DNA of 64,000 bases from Castanea sativa (Eukaryota; Streptophyta; Magnoliopsida; Fagales; Fagaceae): positions 10,404,251 to 10,468,250 of the forward strand of contig NC_134020.1 of the NCBI RefSeq assembly GCF_040712315.1, given 5' to 3'. Position 1 is the stretch's first letter, and each line of letters opens with the position of its first letter. Below are positions 45,214 through 57,609 of the stretch, piece after piece. A program made the position numbers and the translations under genes. The notes beneath the pieces are model-generated. The model saw nothing but the letters and a program-made list of their open reading frames with translations, was not told where the DNA came from and made no database searches.

Positions 45214-47569
45214 TGTTGAGGGTTCTTTTTACGTTTCTTATACCTTAAACACGAGTCTTGATGTTATTGGACAATGCTTAGTCTAGACTTTTTCTAAGAA
45301 GGAAGTTGGGTCTAGCACTCTACGGAATGGGCTCCAAAGTACCATTTTGCCGCTGTCAGTTTGTGTGCAAACGTTAAGTCCAAAGTCCAAGGGAAGACAC
45401 TGCAAAGTGGACTTATCCTCTGTTTCTCCCACAGAAGAAACTTTTCTCCAGTTTTCACCATAGGACTGACTTTTCTACAGTGTAGTAAAACTTTCTGCTA
45501 TGCAGTAAAACCTTCTGCTGTACAGTAAAACTTTCTACTATATAGTAAAACTTTCTACAGTGCAGTAAAGTCTTCTGTTGTGCAGTAAAGCCTTCTGTTG
45601 CGCAGTAGACCTTTCTACTATGCATTAAAACTTTTTGCACTTTTCTGCAACGTGAATGACTACTATTCATCTTCTATTGCAGAAATATTTTTCTACTTCC
45701 TGCACAAAACAAATCTAAAACCCAAAGAAAATACCCATCAAGCAAATATTAGTTTACACGGGTTAGCATATTCTCAAATATATACATACATATATTTGTA
45801 AATAGAGTTATATGTATTCACATGTACATATATAAAATATATTTTGCAGAATATGAGATACAATGTATATGTATATATACTTATAGCAGGATAATGATTA
45901 GTTCGTGTCAAAAGTAAAACACGTAATAACAAAAAAATAAGAAAGTTTCAGCAGAAAGGTTTTAGCTAGTATTTTCTAACACAGTAAATATAATAAAAAG
46001 GTGCTACAGCAAAATAACTAGTACAGTAAATGAAAATATCACAGCAGGACAACTGATGCAACAAACCTGATAAAAATGTGCTACAACAAATCGAATAAAT
46101 ACAGCAGATATAAGTTCTAACGAGTGAAATCAAATACATTTGCGATCGAGATCAAGTATTGAATCTTTCCGTAAAATATGTAAACCAAGAAGGAACCCAA
46201 ACCCCAACTTGAACAACCTTGTCATAAGCTTTTGGCGTTAAAGTTGTGCATTTTGGAGAATGGGCCTAAATGGCTACTTGTCACTACTTTTGGGATTCCA
46301 AAAAGTGGGTTTGCTAAAAGGGAGGGACAAGATAGTCTATTTGCAGTGTTTTCTCTCTTCTTTTTACCACTTTCTCTCTTTCTCTTCATTCTTTTTACTC
46401 TTAGTTCCTGACTAATATCTTGTCAAGGGTTATTTGTCTCCCTTGGATCTTTTCCCTTTTGTATCCTCCTCTCCTTAAGTGCCTCCTCCTCTAAGTGCCT
46501 CTTCTTTCATCCATGGCTACCTCTTCCTTTTATAGTGAACTGGTTCAATAGAATTTCTCCCTTTTACCCCTAAGGCTTGACCAACTGTTTTTGGCTTATT
46601 CTGGGCATTCCTTCAAAACTGCCCACCAACCCATTGGTTGCCCGGCCACTACCTCTGCTTAGAATACATTTGTTGCACCACTACTCATTTGCAAAAAAAT
46701 TCCATTTTTTTTGTTATTATTGTATACTTCTACCTCTGGGTTCAAATGGATAAGGATTGAGCTACCTCACCACCTACCTCTATGGCATGCATCAAATGGC
46801 CCTAATCATCTACTACATCTTTTAGGTAAGATACCATCCTAGCAGGGTATATTCCCAAAAGAAGTCATGGCTGGAAATCAAGTATAGACCATTTTCCCCC
46901 CACCACCAAACCACACCCTCTGAATCCCCTTAACCGTGGGCCCACCTCCCTTATATTGGCTGGGCATAAGTTGGTAGTGTTTTGGCTCTTGTGTGTTTGC
47001 TCCACTATCTTTTGTTTTTGTCTTCTTTCATTCCCACGTTGTTTCTACCATAGCAGAATAGCCTTGTTCCAATCTAATACTTGTCTCTATCTTATTTCTT
47101 CATGTGTTTCTTGTTGTGTTTGTCATTTCCTTTAATTTACATTTTCTTTTTTTCACGCAATTCCTGCTACAAATACTTCCTACTATTCCTTGTTTCTTCA
47201 TATTTGTTTTCACACATATTCTTTTATACATAATGATTTGAGCTTTTGTGAGCTAAATAATGTTAACTGGATCACAAAGGTCTTGGGCTCAATTTGCCTT
47301 AATCTGCCGAGGTCATTTTGCTGAAAAACTGTATTCTGTGGTAGATCTGTATTCTACTGCATATTTGTATTCTACTACAAATATGCATTCTGATGCAAAT
47401 TGTTTTCCCTTGCATTTCTTTCTTTGGACCTTTCTTGCTTTTTGGTCTTCTTGGTGGGCCTTTAGGCCTTACTTTTCATTGGGCTTTCCTCCGTATGGCC
47501 TTTTGCTTCTTATTGGGCTTTCTTCCTCATAGGCTTTTAGGCACGGATTTGCAAAAATGAGCATCAACA
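45214..47569 (-). mobile_element. 5' LTR of C2
   Basis: 2356 bp. Plus strand TGTTGAGGGTTC to GAGCATCAACA. The U5 end differs in its first ~150 bp from C1 and C3 (TGTGTGGGCC...), so C2 is a subfamily. The 20-bp array has eight units here (about 45475-45635). Confidence 0.9.
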
Positions 47570-47574
47570 AAATT

Positions 47575-47844
47575 TTTATGGAAGTTTGGTGACTTTTGGT
47601 ATAGATCATTAGCAAAATGAGATTATAGATACTCCATTTTGTACTTGTTAATAATTTTAAGTATCTGGCTCCAATGAGAAGCTTAACAAATATCAACCAT
47701 GGGGTAATTGAAGTATTCACAATAATTTAGAAATAATCACAACTTAAAAGTGCTTGTAACTACTTAAAATGCTTTCTTAAAAAATATGACCTTTGATCAC
47801 TCATTTGCTTATATCTTTTCAATCATAAAGAATTTTTTAGTATG
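47575..47844. other. Old DNA between elements C2 and C3
   Basis: The only stretch of pre-insertion sequence between two large elements. It is AT-rich with no feature. It continues on the far side of C3 at 59923. Confidence 0.75.
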
Positions 47845-47849
47845 ACTTG

Positions 47850-50189
47850 TGTGTGGGCCTTTTTTGCAAATATTGGGCTGGGTTGCCTGCCGCTACCCTA
47901 GGCCCCAAAGTTTTGTGGATCAGGGAGTTGGGACCGGTCTAATAGCAACCCTCTTTGGTCCGGCTTGTGCGCAAATGATGAGTCTAAGCCCAAGGGAAGA
48001 CACTGCAAAGTGGGCTTATTACTTGTTTCTGCCGCAGAAGGAATTTTCTCCAGAATCTGCCGCAGGTCTGACTTTTTGTTGTACGGTAAAACTGTCTGTT
48101 GTGTAGTAAAACTGTCTGCTGTGCGATAAAGCTTTCTGCTGTGCAATTAAGCTTTCTGCTGTGCTAATAGAGCTGTCTGTCGTGCAGTGACGCTTTCTGC
48201 TATGTTAATAAAGTTGTCTGCCGGCAGTTAAGCTTCTTGTTGTGCTAATAAAGCTGTCTGCCGTGCAGTTAAGCTTTCTGCTATGTTAATAAAGCTGCCT
48301 GCTACGAATGACTCCTCTTCATTTTCTGCAGAAATACTTTTCTACTTCCTGCACACAAACAAATCTAAAACCCAAAGAAAATACCAATCAAGCAAGTCTT
48401 AGCTTACATGGGTTAGCATATTCTCAAATATATACATGCATATTCTCAAATATATACATACATATTTTCATAAATATACGTATACGTATACACAGAATGT
48501 GAGAAACAAAATATATGTATATATATATACTTGTGGCAGGATCATGGGTCCAAAATAAAACACGTAACAACAAATATAGAAGAAAGCTTCGGCAGGAAAG
48601 GTTTAGATAACACGGTAAATACAATAAAAAGGTGCTACAGCAGAATAATAAGTACAACAAGTAAAGATGTCATAGCAGAACAACCGATGCGGCAAACGTG
48701 ATAAAAAAACACGCTCGGCAGATATAAGTTTTAATGAGTGAAATCAAATATATTTGTGATCAAAATCAGATATTAAGTCTTCCCATAGAATAAGTAAACC
48801 AAGAAAGAACCCAAACCCCAAATTGAACAACCTTGTTATAGGCTCCTGCCATAAGCTTTTGCCATCAAAGTTGCGCATTTTGGAGAATAGGCCTAAATGG
48901 CTACTAGCTATCATTTTTTTGGAGACTTCAAAGAGTGGGTTTGCTAAGATTGAGGGAAAAGATGGTCTATTGATGCATGCCCCTATTCCTGCCGCGTTTT
49001 CTCTCTTCTTTTTACCACTTTCTTTCTTTCTCTCCATTCTATTTTTTTTACTGTTAGTTTTCTTTCTACTCTCTTGCCGTAGGTTGTTTTTCTCACTTGG
49101 GTCTCTTCCCTTAGGTGCTTCCTCTACTGGGTCTCCCCCTACTCCCATACCTTCCTCCATCCCTGGGTCCCCTTTCTCATCCATGGCTACCTCCTTTTAT
49201 AGTGAACAAATTCAATGGGATTTCTCCTTTTTACCCTTTGGGCTTCACCAATTGTTTTTGGTCCGTTGTGGGCATCCATTCAAGACTACCCAGTGACCCA
49301 TTAGTTTCCCTAACCACTACCATTGCTCTGTTTGTTGCACCATTCTCATTTCACGACAAAATTCCCTTTTGTCTGTTCTTGCCGTATACCTCTACCTCTT
49401 GGGCTAACTCACTACCTAGCACTATGGCATGCATCAGATGGTCCCAACCATTTATTACCTCTTTTGTGTAAGATACCATCCCAGCAAAGTATACTCCCAA
49501 AAGAAGTTATGGCAAGAAACCAAATATAGACCCCCTTTTCCCCCCACCACCAAACCACGCCCTCTGAATCTCCTTGACCGTGGGCCCACCTCCCTTGTAT
49601 TGGCTAGGTACAAGTTGGTGGTGCCCCGACCTTTCTGTGCTTGCTCCTTTGTCTTCTTTCGTTCCCACGTCATTCCTGCCGTAGCAGATTAATTCTGTTT
49701 CGTCCTGCTACGTGTTTTTTGTCTTATTTCTTCATGCATTCCTGCTGCATTTGTCATTTTCTTTGGTTTGACTTTCCTTCACATGATTCCTGCTGCTGAC
49801 ACTTCCTGCCGTTCCTTTTTTCTTTTCACCGTGCTTCTCCATATTAGCTTTCACGCCTATCTTCTTTACCCAAAAGGATTTGGGCCTTTGTGGGCCAAAT
49901 AATGTTGATTGGATCAAAAGGGTCTTGGGCCCAATTTATCTTCATCTGCCGAAGTCATCTTGCCAGAGAACTGCATTCTGCAGCAAAGCTGTGTTCTGCG
50001 GCAAATTCATATTCTGCGGCAGATTTGTATTCTGCGGCAGATTTGTATTCTGCGACAGATTGCTACTTCTTTCTTTGAATCTTGCTTTTCATTGGGCTTT
50101 CCTCCGTATGGGCTTTTGCATCTTGCAACTTATTGGGTTTTCTTCCTCATAGGCCATTGGATATGGATTTGCAAAAATAGGCATCAACA
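47850..50189 (-). mobile_element. 3' LTR of C3
   Basis: 2340 bp, plus strand TGTGTGGGCC to GGCATCAACA, bordered left by the TSD and right by the polypurine tract. It includes the 20-bp array (about 48075-48300). Confidence 0.93.
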
Positions 50190-50203
50190 TTCAGCCCCCT
50201 GAG
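50190..50203 (-). other. Polypurine tract of C3
   Basis: The minus strand reads CTCAGGGGGCTGAA directly before the 3' LTR start TGTTGATGCC, the place and composition expected for the plus-strand primer. Confidence 0.8.
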
Positions 50204-52984
50204 CATATGGATTGCTCCTGCAATTCGTATGCGAAAAATCATATAGTTTTGTTTCGTGGGTTGTTTCACAACTCACATGTGAATGCTTCTCTTCTTTTCT
50301 TTGCAAGCATGTTGCTTCAATCCTTACTCTTCTCAGGCAGATCATTCTCATTCTTTCTGCAAATTTATAATCCTGCCAGAGTAGCCAAAAAGTTGTTGTT
50401 CATAAGGGTGGTGGTTTTGTTGCTGTCACCCCAAAGTAAGTTTGCTGAAAACTTTGCCACTTTTTAGCTCAATTGTTTCTGCTGATTGCCTGCATGTTTT
50501 TATTTGACTTGTGCCTGCCGGGCCTCTTTTGGGCCTGCTACATGCTTTCCTTCTGCTACACTCCCATAGCCCAATGCTTGCACTCATGCTGTTTTAGGCT
50601 TCACTGACCCATTTCATTGCTTTCAGGCTCCTCTGGCCCATTTTATTCTTTTAGGCATCCTCGGCCCGTTTCATCGCTTTTGGGCTCCTTTGTCCCATTC
50701 GGGCTCCTTTGTCCCATTTTATACTTTTGGGGCATCCTTAGCCCATTTCATCGCTTTTGGGCTCCTTCGTCCCATCTACTTTCCTTTGGGCATCCTTGGC
50801 CTGTTTACTTTCTTGGGGCATCCTCGGCCCTTTCCAATTCTATGATTCCCATGGGCTTTTACTAACTCCTTAGGCTTCCCCGGCCCAAGTGCTTCTTACT
50901 TCATCCTTGGGGCTCATGGATTTTCCATTGCCGCTTACTTTCTTTACTTACATTACTTTGGGCCTGCTGTAGCAGCCGTGACCCATTCTCACTTTTCTAC
51001 ATCCATACTGCCCATAGGTTTGCTAATTCTCTCTTTCCGAACCTTTTTAGGCCCATTTACTTCCTCAAGATCCATTTGTTTGCTTTATGAACCTATGATC
51101 CATTATTCCTGTCGCTTGGGCTTAATGGCTTTTCTATCCAATTCTCTCCTGCCCATGTTGTTGGGCTTCTTCTTCCTACTATTGGGCCTCCTTGCCAAAG
51201 TGGGCATCAACACTACCCTCATTTTAAGGGATTTTCGATGATGATGATGTGTGTACCCTTCTCTTCTTCATCATTCCTTTGCTTGTTTCTTGGTTTGCTT
51301 CTTGGAAATTCCTTGTGATCTTGGACCTCTACAATGGTACTCATTTCTTTGCTTTTGTAGGGATAAATTCTCATTTTTTTGCTTCCGCAGAATATGTAAT
51401 ACATGCTCTTATTTCTCTGTGTTAATGCACCCCTTACTCTGCTTCTGCCAGAGCAGCATCTATACTGTAGGATATGAAGGTTGTAGCAGATTCTACAGCA
51501 GAAGGATTAGGCTTGACTGCTTCAGCTATCTTACTTTCCCCATGTATTCCTTAGTATCATCTCTTCATTCTTCCATAAGTGTAGTTGCTCTCTAAGAATG
51601 GTCAGAAGACATAGATGTTGTGGAGTCCTTCCTTGCTGGGTTCTTCTTCATTATGATGTTCTGCATTTCTGTAAAATGCTCAAAATTTTCTCTTTGGACT
51701 CTTTGACTCTTCTTTTTTTTTTGCCAACTTCTCGAACAACACTTTTGCAAAGCAAGGATCCTCCTTACGGTCTTCATTTTTCTTTTCTTTTAGCCACCTA
51801 AGATTGCTTCACTTCGGGCTTCATTCATTCTCTAAAGAAAGAGAAAGTGTTATCTTCTACTACCTTCACATCTTAGCCAACAACTGAAAAGAGTTTCATC
51901 AAAATAGTTCTGCCACATCAGTTTCTTCAAGTAGAGTTCCTTCATGAGAGAAAAGCTTCCTCTAAGAATGCGTTTGGGAGCTGCGTTTTGCGTCCACGTT
52001 TGGACGCAAAACGCGTTTCAATAATTTTTTTTTTTCGTTTCGGCGCGGGGGGACAAAACCGTAGTGCGCGTACTAAGCGTGCACTGTTCATGTATTTTTT
52101 CAAAAAATTTTATTAAAAGTGGGTCTCACGATACTATTTACACATTAAAAAATTATTTTGCTACAGTATTTTTCAGTTTTCAGTTTCAGCTGCATCCAAA
52201 CGGACCCTAAGTGTGTTGATCAAAGGGTGGCTTCATTCCCTTTTCTTGTGCCTTCTTCTTCTCTTTGCATTCACGTATCTTCATTTCTTTTGCTCAAAAC
52301 AAAGCGTAGAGCTAATGTTGCAAGCCCTTATCATAGTAGAGTACTCTTTCATTTGCTAATAATGTATTCTTCGCTAGGAAGAAGTTTCTGCGGAGAAGAA
52401 TGCTGGGCCTTTGCTGTTTGCATTGCGGGCTGTTTTTAATTCTGCCATAAATTCTGATCCTGCTGCAAAATTGATCTTTCCGCAGACGTGACTGAGTCTG
52501 CCAAGTGGTGCCACTATAGATATTTTTCCAAGGAAAATGAGAATGTTTTCATGAGAAATCTTCACCTTCTAAACATTTTCTTTGTCATTCTACCACAGCA
52601 ACTATTGATTGCTCCGTGTTTGCTTTTTTCTTCTTTAACATATTCTTCTTGTCATTCTGCCACAGCCGCTGTTGGTAAAGATATCACTGCCTTTTTGATG
52701 AAAGGGCATAGATGTTGTTGTGAACCAAATCTTTTAACTTTGTTGTAGTCTTTCGCAGATCTTATTTCTCCCAATTCTTTTTTTTTTTTTTCATTCTTGT
52801 GGAAGGTGGTCTGCCGCTGAATGCGTTGCTAAAGAGATGCTTGGACTTCATCATTGATTTCTACCTTTTGTTCCTGCTGTGAGTTCCTTTGTCTCTCAGC
52901 CTTTCTGCGGAGCACTCTTGAAGCCTTAAAGTCTCACGAAGAGCATTTATTTTCTGCTGTAGTGCTTGTTGGTTCACCTTTACA
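50204..52984 (-). other. C3 interior, 3' part
   Basis: Non-coding. From about 50590 to 50860 a loose 28-40 bp unit of the form TTTTGGGCTCCTTTGTCCCA / GGCATCCTcGGCCC is repeated seven or eight times. The rest has TTCTGC-type words. The MITE at 51966-52207 is described separately. Confidence 0.7.
51966..52207. mobile_element. Tourist-like MITE with an internal palindrome
   Basis: 242 bp between TAA (51963-51965) and TAA (52208-52210). Terminal inverted repeats are GAATGCGTTTGGG at left and GGGTCCGTTTGG at right (reverse complement). Near the left end CGTTTTGCGTCCA and TGGACGCAAAACG form a near-perfect hairpin. The related element C2 at 41515-41550 shows the unoccupied site (TCCTCTAAGTGTG). A 3-bp TAA duplication fits the PIF/Harbinger (Tourist) type. 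Confidence 0.85.
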
Positions 52985-54330
52985 TATGTTTCAGCCATAA
53001 CTTATCCCTCTGTCAAAGCTTCCTTTATAAGAATCCCTCAATCTTCTTCACATTGCTCCTCTTGGAACCTTTCTTTCAACATCTCCATAATAGACTCCCT
53101 CCTCTTGCTGACTTTTATCTTGGTGCCATCTCCTTCAAAAATTATTTGTGATTCTAACGTGGCCGATGCATCTGGGTACCGGTTCTCGTTCCTTGGGGCA
53201 TGCTATCTCAAAAGTTGAGAACTTTTCCTCCATCTTCTGGGCCATTATTTTGTACGGGGCTAAGCTGGATTCCTGTAAGGAAAAGCTTCCCTTGGCCTGG
53301 CAGACTACCAGGTTCGAATCGCCCATTACTTTTAAATGCTTGATCCCCATTTCAAGGGCTGTGGCTAACCCAGTTAGGTAGGCCTCATATTCTGCCGTGT
53401 TGTTTGAACAAGGGAATTCTAATTTGAATGAAAATGCCACGGCCTTGTCTTCTTCATGATACAAAACCACTCCTACTCCTCCTGATTGGGTGGTAGAAGA
53501 CCTATCAAATTTCATTACCCACTGTTCTCCGACTTCTTTTGCCACAGCTACTTCTCTTGGGACTTCATCATCTAGCGGGAATTCTTCTTTTCCTGGGAAT
53601 TGCGCTAGCAAGTCTGCTATAGCTTGGCTCTTTACTGCCTTGGGCATTCCCGCTTTCAAGTCTGCTACTGTGACAATTGTAACAACCATTGGGATATTCT
53701 GCCTGAAAGAATTGGCTACCACAAAAAAACTTTGATTGCATGAGACTTAGTCATCAGCCACACTTCGTAGGCTAGGAAATAATGGCATAGTCTTTGCGAG
53801 GCATATACTATGGCTGAGCATACCCTTTCCACCCTTGGGTAACGAGCTTCTGTATCCTTTAAGGCACGGCTGATGTAGTAAACCGGCTACTCTATGCCAT
53901 CTCCGTCTTCTTGGGAAATCAATGCACCTATGGCATATGAGTTAATGGCTAGGTAGAGTAACAATGGCTTTTTGCGGGTTGGGACTTGTATAGTAGGAAG
54001 GTTTATCATGATCTGCTGCAGCCTTTTGAAGGCTGCCTGCAGTGCTTCTTTCCACTTAAAGCTTTACCCCTTCTATCTTAGTGTAAAATACCCTGGCAGG
54101 CTAGGCCACTGGCTTGGCCATAGATCCATTCCTGGCATTTCACTGTAATCCCATGCGAAGACATCTTTGAATTCTCAGCAACAGCATCAATTCTGATTTC
54201 TTCTTTTCTGACGATCTTGAGCTAATTGAGATGGGTCTTGGTTCCTGTGGGTCCGACCCCAGGTTAATTTCCTCCAATTTTTATTTCTGCCACAACTTGT
54301 ACATCCTTTTCTGCCACAACTTCTTTGTTT
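52985..54330 (-). pseudogene. Tat-type pol relic in C3: RNase H domains without the RT core
   Basis: Reading leftward from 54330: a pre-RT linker (EINLGSDPQEPRPISIS), FAWDYSEMPGMD in a shifted frame, then an abrupt step to FKWKEALQAAFKRLQQIM. The RT fingers and palm with YVDD, about 250 residues, are gone. Then first RNase H (KKPLLLYLAINSYAIG, YYISRALKDTEARYP, YASQRLCHYF), a linker, KSQAIADLLAQFPGKEEF, the archaeal-type RNase H (WVMKFDRSSTTQSGG, NNTAEYEAYLTGLATAL, VMGDSNLVVCQAKGSF), and, after a shift near 53205, HAPRNENRYPDASATL and SKRRESIMEMLKERF. It ends near 52985 before any integrase. Catalytic D, E and D of the second RNase H are still present. Confidence 0.85.
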
Positions 54331-57300
54331 TTCACTTCATTATTCTCCTCCTCCGAGCTTTCTTTAAACCACGCGACACACCAAGCTTTTGATACTCTAA
54401 GCACTTTGCGGAAGGCTTTCTAAATTTGCTGCAGAATGGGCCTTAGCCCTCCAAACAATTGGATGAGTCTTTAGCCTTTTGAAGAAGGCTTTTCGTTTTT
54501 TCTATAGAATGAGATAGACCTTGGTATGTGAGAATGAGCCCTTAGCTTTCTGTAGAAGGCTTCCCAAATTTTGTTGCAGAATAAGACAGCCCCCGGTATA
54601 GAAGAATAAGCCCTTAGCTTTCAGCAGGATGCTTCCCATATTTGCTGCAGAATGAGCTTTAGCCCCCAGCATGTGAGACAACTGGATGAGCTTGATATCA
54701 CCTTCTCTTGATGTTGATGCTCCATCATGTGGTTCATGCATTCTTCAGTAAAAAAGTTAGATGCCATAGATCTACAAGTTTCCATATTGTAGAAATTCTT
54801 TGTTGTTAGAGAATTTGGGAAAGAGTTACTTCCCAAACATGCTTTGGCTTCGTTCCACTGCAGGCACAATTATTTCCCATGTATTTTCTACTACATATGA
54901 TTGCGGCTATAGCTCCTTTGCAGACTTTTTCCAAAAACTCACAACCATGGTTCCTTTACTGGTTTGATTGAGTGTAGCACCCATTATGGGTTTTTACCAA
55001 GAACTCACAACCATAGTTCCTTTGCTTGCCTCTAGCCAAAAAATTCATGTCCATGATCCTTTTGCCGGCTTTTGCTACTAAGACCCATATTCCTTGGATT
55101 TCTTCTTCATTTGCTTTGCGCATGGGCATATTTAGATGGAGCTTGCTACGTCTCTTGCTTCATGGTTGGCTAGTAATAGCCAAGAGTAAAGGCTTTTAAT
55201 GTAGAATTTTCCCATGACGTGCCAACATCTTCCTGGGATAGCATGCTTCTTTATTCCTGCGGCAAAATGCCCTTGTGGCAGAATGCCTTCAACAAACCAT
55301 GTAATAATTTTCTGCAGCAACAAGATAAGCAACTTTATTCACAGCAGAATGTGTGAGCAATTGTTTCTGCTATTTCCCTCTTGTACACAAGCCGAAGGAA
55401 TGAGCTTCGAGTTTTCCACTGTTGCAAAGTTCTTCTAGGATGAGACATAGGCATCAATGAGCTTCACAACTTGAAGAGTGCTAGTAGAGTTGCATAGTTT
55501 GTAGTACAAGTGATCTGATACATTCTTTCTTAGAAATATCATAAAGATCATGATCATTAATGCCACTATAGGCATAAATCCTCTGAGGAGCTTCAAAGAA
55601 AACTTCTCACATCTTCAAGGTTGTTGAATCAGTTTGCTAGACCCGATAATGGACAAAGAGCAGTTTGCAAGCAACTTGTAGATTTGGGCTTCTTTATGGA
55701 GAGTATGCAATAACTGAGTGGTTGGCTTCATTCCAAAGTCTGGATGGTTTGGACACTTCACCACCCTATCACATGCCTTCACTGTATTCCTTGGTTGAAA
55801 GCGGATGTTTCGATATTGCCGAATCAATTACTTCTACCTCCTCTCTTCATTGATACTTATATATTTGCTGATGTAGTAGCTAAAGATTGATTAAGCAAAA
55901 GTGATCACGAAAGGCTTTGTATGCACATCTCTTGCTTTGGGAACAAGTCTCAAATTTGTTGAATAAAATCTGGACTCAAATTTCTTGCTGTAGCATAATC
56001 ATCCATTACCCTTTTACACATCTTCACACTGCTGGTGTTCTCATGAATTCTTTATGAGACAATTATCACTTTTGTTGTAGAAGAAAATCATGTTGGATTT
56101 GTGATTGCACTTAGAAAGTTCAAGAATTCAATGTTGAATTTTGTAGTAGGATATTCTGCGAAAAGACTTGCTGGACTTCAATAAAAAATTCTGCTATAAA
56201 ACATTCTGTTGTGAACATTTTGCTGAGATAGCTGCACTTTGGCTTCTGAAACTTTCTGCCATAAAATATTCTACAGATGAGCATTCTGCATTTTTGAAAT
56301 TCAGCAGATTCTGCTATGAACAGTCTGCCAAAAGACTTGTATTGTCTGCTACGAAATTTCTGCGGCAGGACATTCTGTACTTCTGAAAAAATCTACTGGA
56401 GGAAACATTCTGCACTTCTGAAATTCAGCAGATTCTGCTGTGAACAGTTTGCCGAAGGATCTGTATTGTCTGCTAAGAAATTTCTGCGGCAGGACATTCT
56501 GCACTTCTGAAAAAGTCTGCTGGAGGAAACATTCTGCACTTCTAAAATTCAGCAAATTTTGCTGTGAACAGTCTGCCGAAGGATCTGTACTGTTTGCTAC
56601 GAAATTTCTACAGCAGGACATTTTGCACTTCTGAAAAAAGTCTGCTGAAGGAAACATTCTGCACTTCTAAAATTTAGCAGATTTTGCTGTGAACAGTCTG
56701 CCGAAGGATCTGTATTGTCTGCTACGAAATTTCTATGGCAGGACATTCTGCACTTTTGAAAAAGTCTGCTGAAAGATACTTCTCAGAGGAAAAAAAAAAA
56801 TTTATTCGCCACAGTGTAGTAATGATGAAGGTTTTCCTTTGGCTTCTATAGATTCTTTTTTTTTTTTTTCTAGCTTTTGGCTCTTGAGGGGAAGTAGAGC
56901 TAGAATCACTGGCATAAAAAAAATGATTGAAACCTTGTGAGGGAATGAAGGGATTTTTCTCCTGTAAGTGCTGGACCCGAAGGTGGAGATAGAGGGAGTT
57001 TAGAAAGCTTCTAATATTTCTTTAAAAGGAATGAGAGCAAAAAGGTGATAAGTGGCCTTTTAGGAGAGTTGCATGTTTGAATAAGTGGACTGCCACATGT
57101 CTTACATGCATGACAAGGAGAACAAGTGGCATTTAAAGGATAAGACCAAGTGTTTGTTGTGATATTTTGCTACCACATTTTGAGGCAAAACTATTGAACA
57201 TCCTGCTGCAATATTTCACCATAGCATTTTGCTCATGATACTGCTCTATTTTAGCGTTGTTGTGTTCTACTACAAATTTCTGCTACGCTACTGTCCTGCC

Positions 57301-57585
57301 GTAACATTGCTGCAATATTCTTGCCATAGAATTCTGCTACAGCACTATCCTGCCATAACGTTGCTGCAATATTCTGCCATAGAATTCTGCACCACCGTTT
57401 TGCTGTAATGTTGTCGTGATACTCCACCATAGAATTCCACTATGGTACTACTGTGATGTTTTGGAAACTTTCCTGAGAGTATATCTTGGAAGATTTAAGA
57501 ACATCTGCATGTCTTGCTTTGGTAAGGACTTGGAAACATGTTTGCGAGGGAGAAATATCTCATTCTCCCCATCTTGATCCCAACT
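54331..57585 (-). other. C3 interior, 5' part (leader side)
   Basis: 3.2 kb, non-coding. It contains motifs such as TTTCTGCAGAAGGCTTCCC near 54480-54660, a tandem 124-bp array (next entry) and, at 57240-57450, two to three copies of a ~62-bp unit with TAACGTTGCTGCAATATTC and CATAGAATTCTGC. It ends in the primer site. Confidence 0.7.
56290..56780. repeat. ~124-bp tandem repeat, about four copies
   Basis: Anchor word TGCTACGAAATTTCTGCGGC (with variants) begins near 56347, 56470, 56595 and 56720. Units also share GGAAACATTCTGCACTTC and AGCAGATTCTGCTGTGAACA. Element C2 has a single, more divergent unit near 43850-43985. Open frames on both strands reflect the period (not divisible by three) and are not genes. 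Confidence 0.88.
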
Positions 57586-57602
57586 CCTCAGCGGAGTCGC
57601 CA
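57586..57602 (-). other. Primer binding site of C3, tRNA-Arg type
   Basis: The minus strand reads TGGCGACTCCGCTGAGG; the first 14 bases fit the 3' end of a plant tRNA-Arg. It lies seven bases from the LTR end. Confidence 0.9.
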
Positions 57603-57609
57603 ATTTAAA

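Larger units (their letters stand above)
23657..47569 (-). mobile_element. Family C LTR retrotransposon C2, split by nested insertions
   Basis: It is flanked by AAATT on both sides. On the minus strand: 5' LTR 47569-45214, tRNA-Arg primer site 45209-45193, non-coding interior 45192-38945, 3' LTR 38944-23657. The 3' LTR is cut in two by element B (24281-37123); the interior holds solo LTR E. After subtracting B, E and their duplicated flanks the element is about 9.7 kb. No gag or pol reading frame is seen, so it is non-autonomous, of the LARD type (large retrotransposon derivative). Confidence 0.88.

Noticed and set aside
48823..49471. Overlapping 118-157 codon open frames in the family C LTRs (also 7473-7982 and 58551-59199)
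   Set aside because: They recur only inside LTR copies, shift and break between copies, and encode low-complexity Phe/Leu/Ser-rich sequence. They are a by-product of pyrimidine-rich LTR DNA.
56290..56780. Repeat protein encoded by the 124-bp array
   Set aside because: The period is not a multiple of three and frames change from unit to unit.
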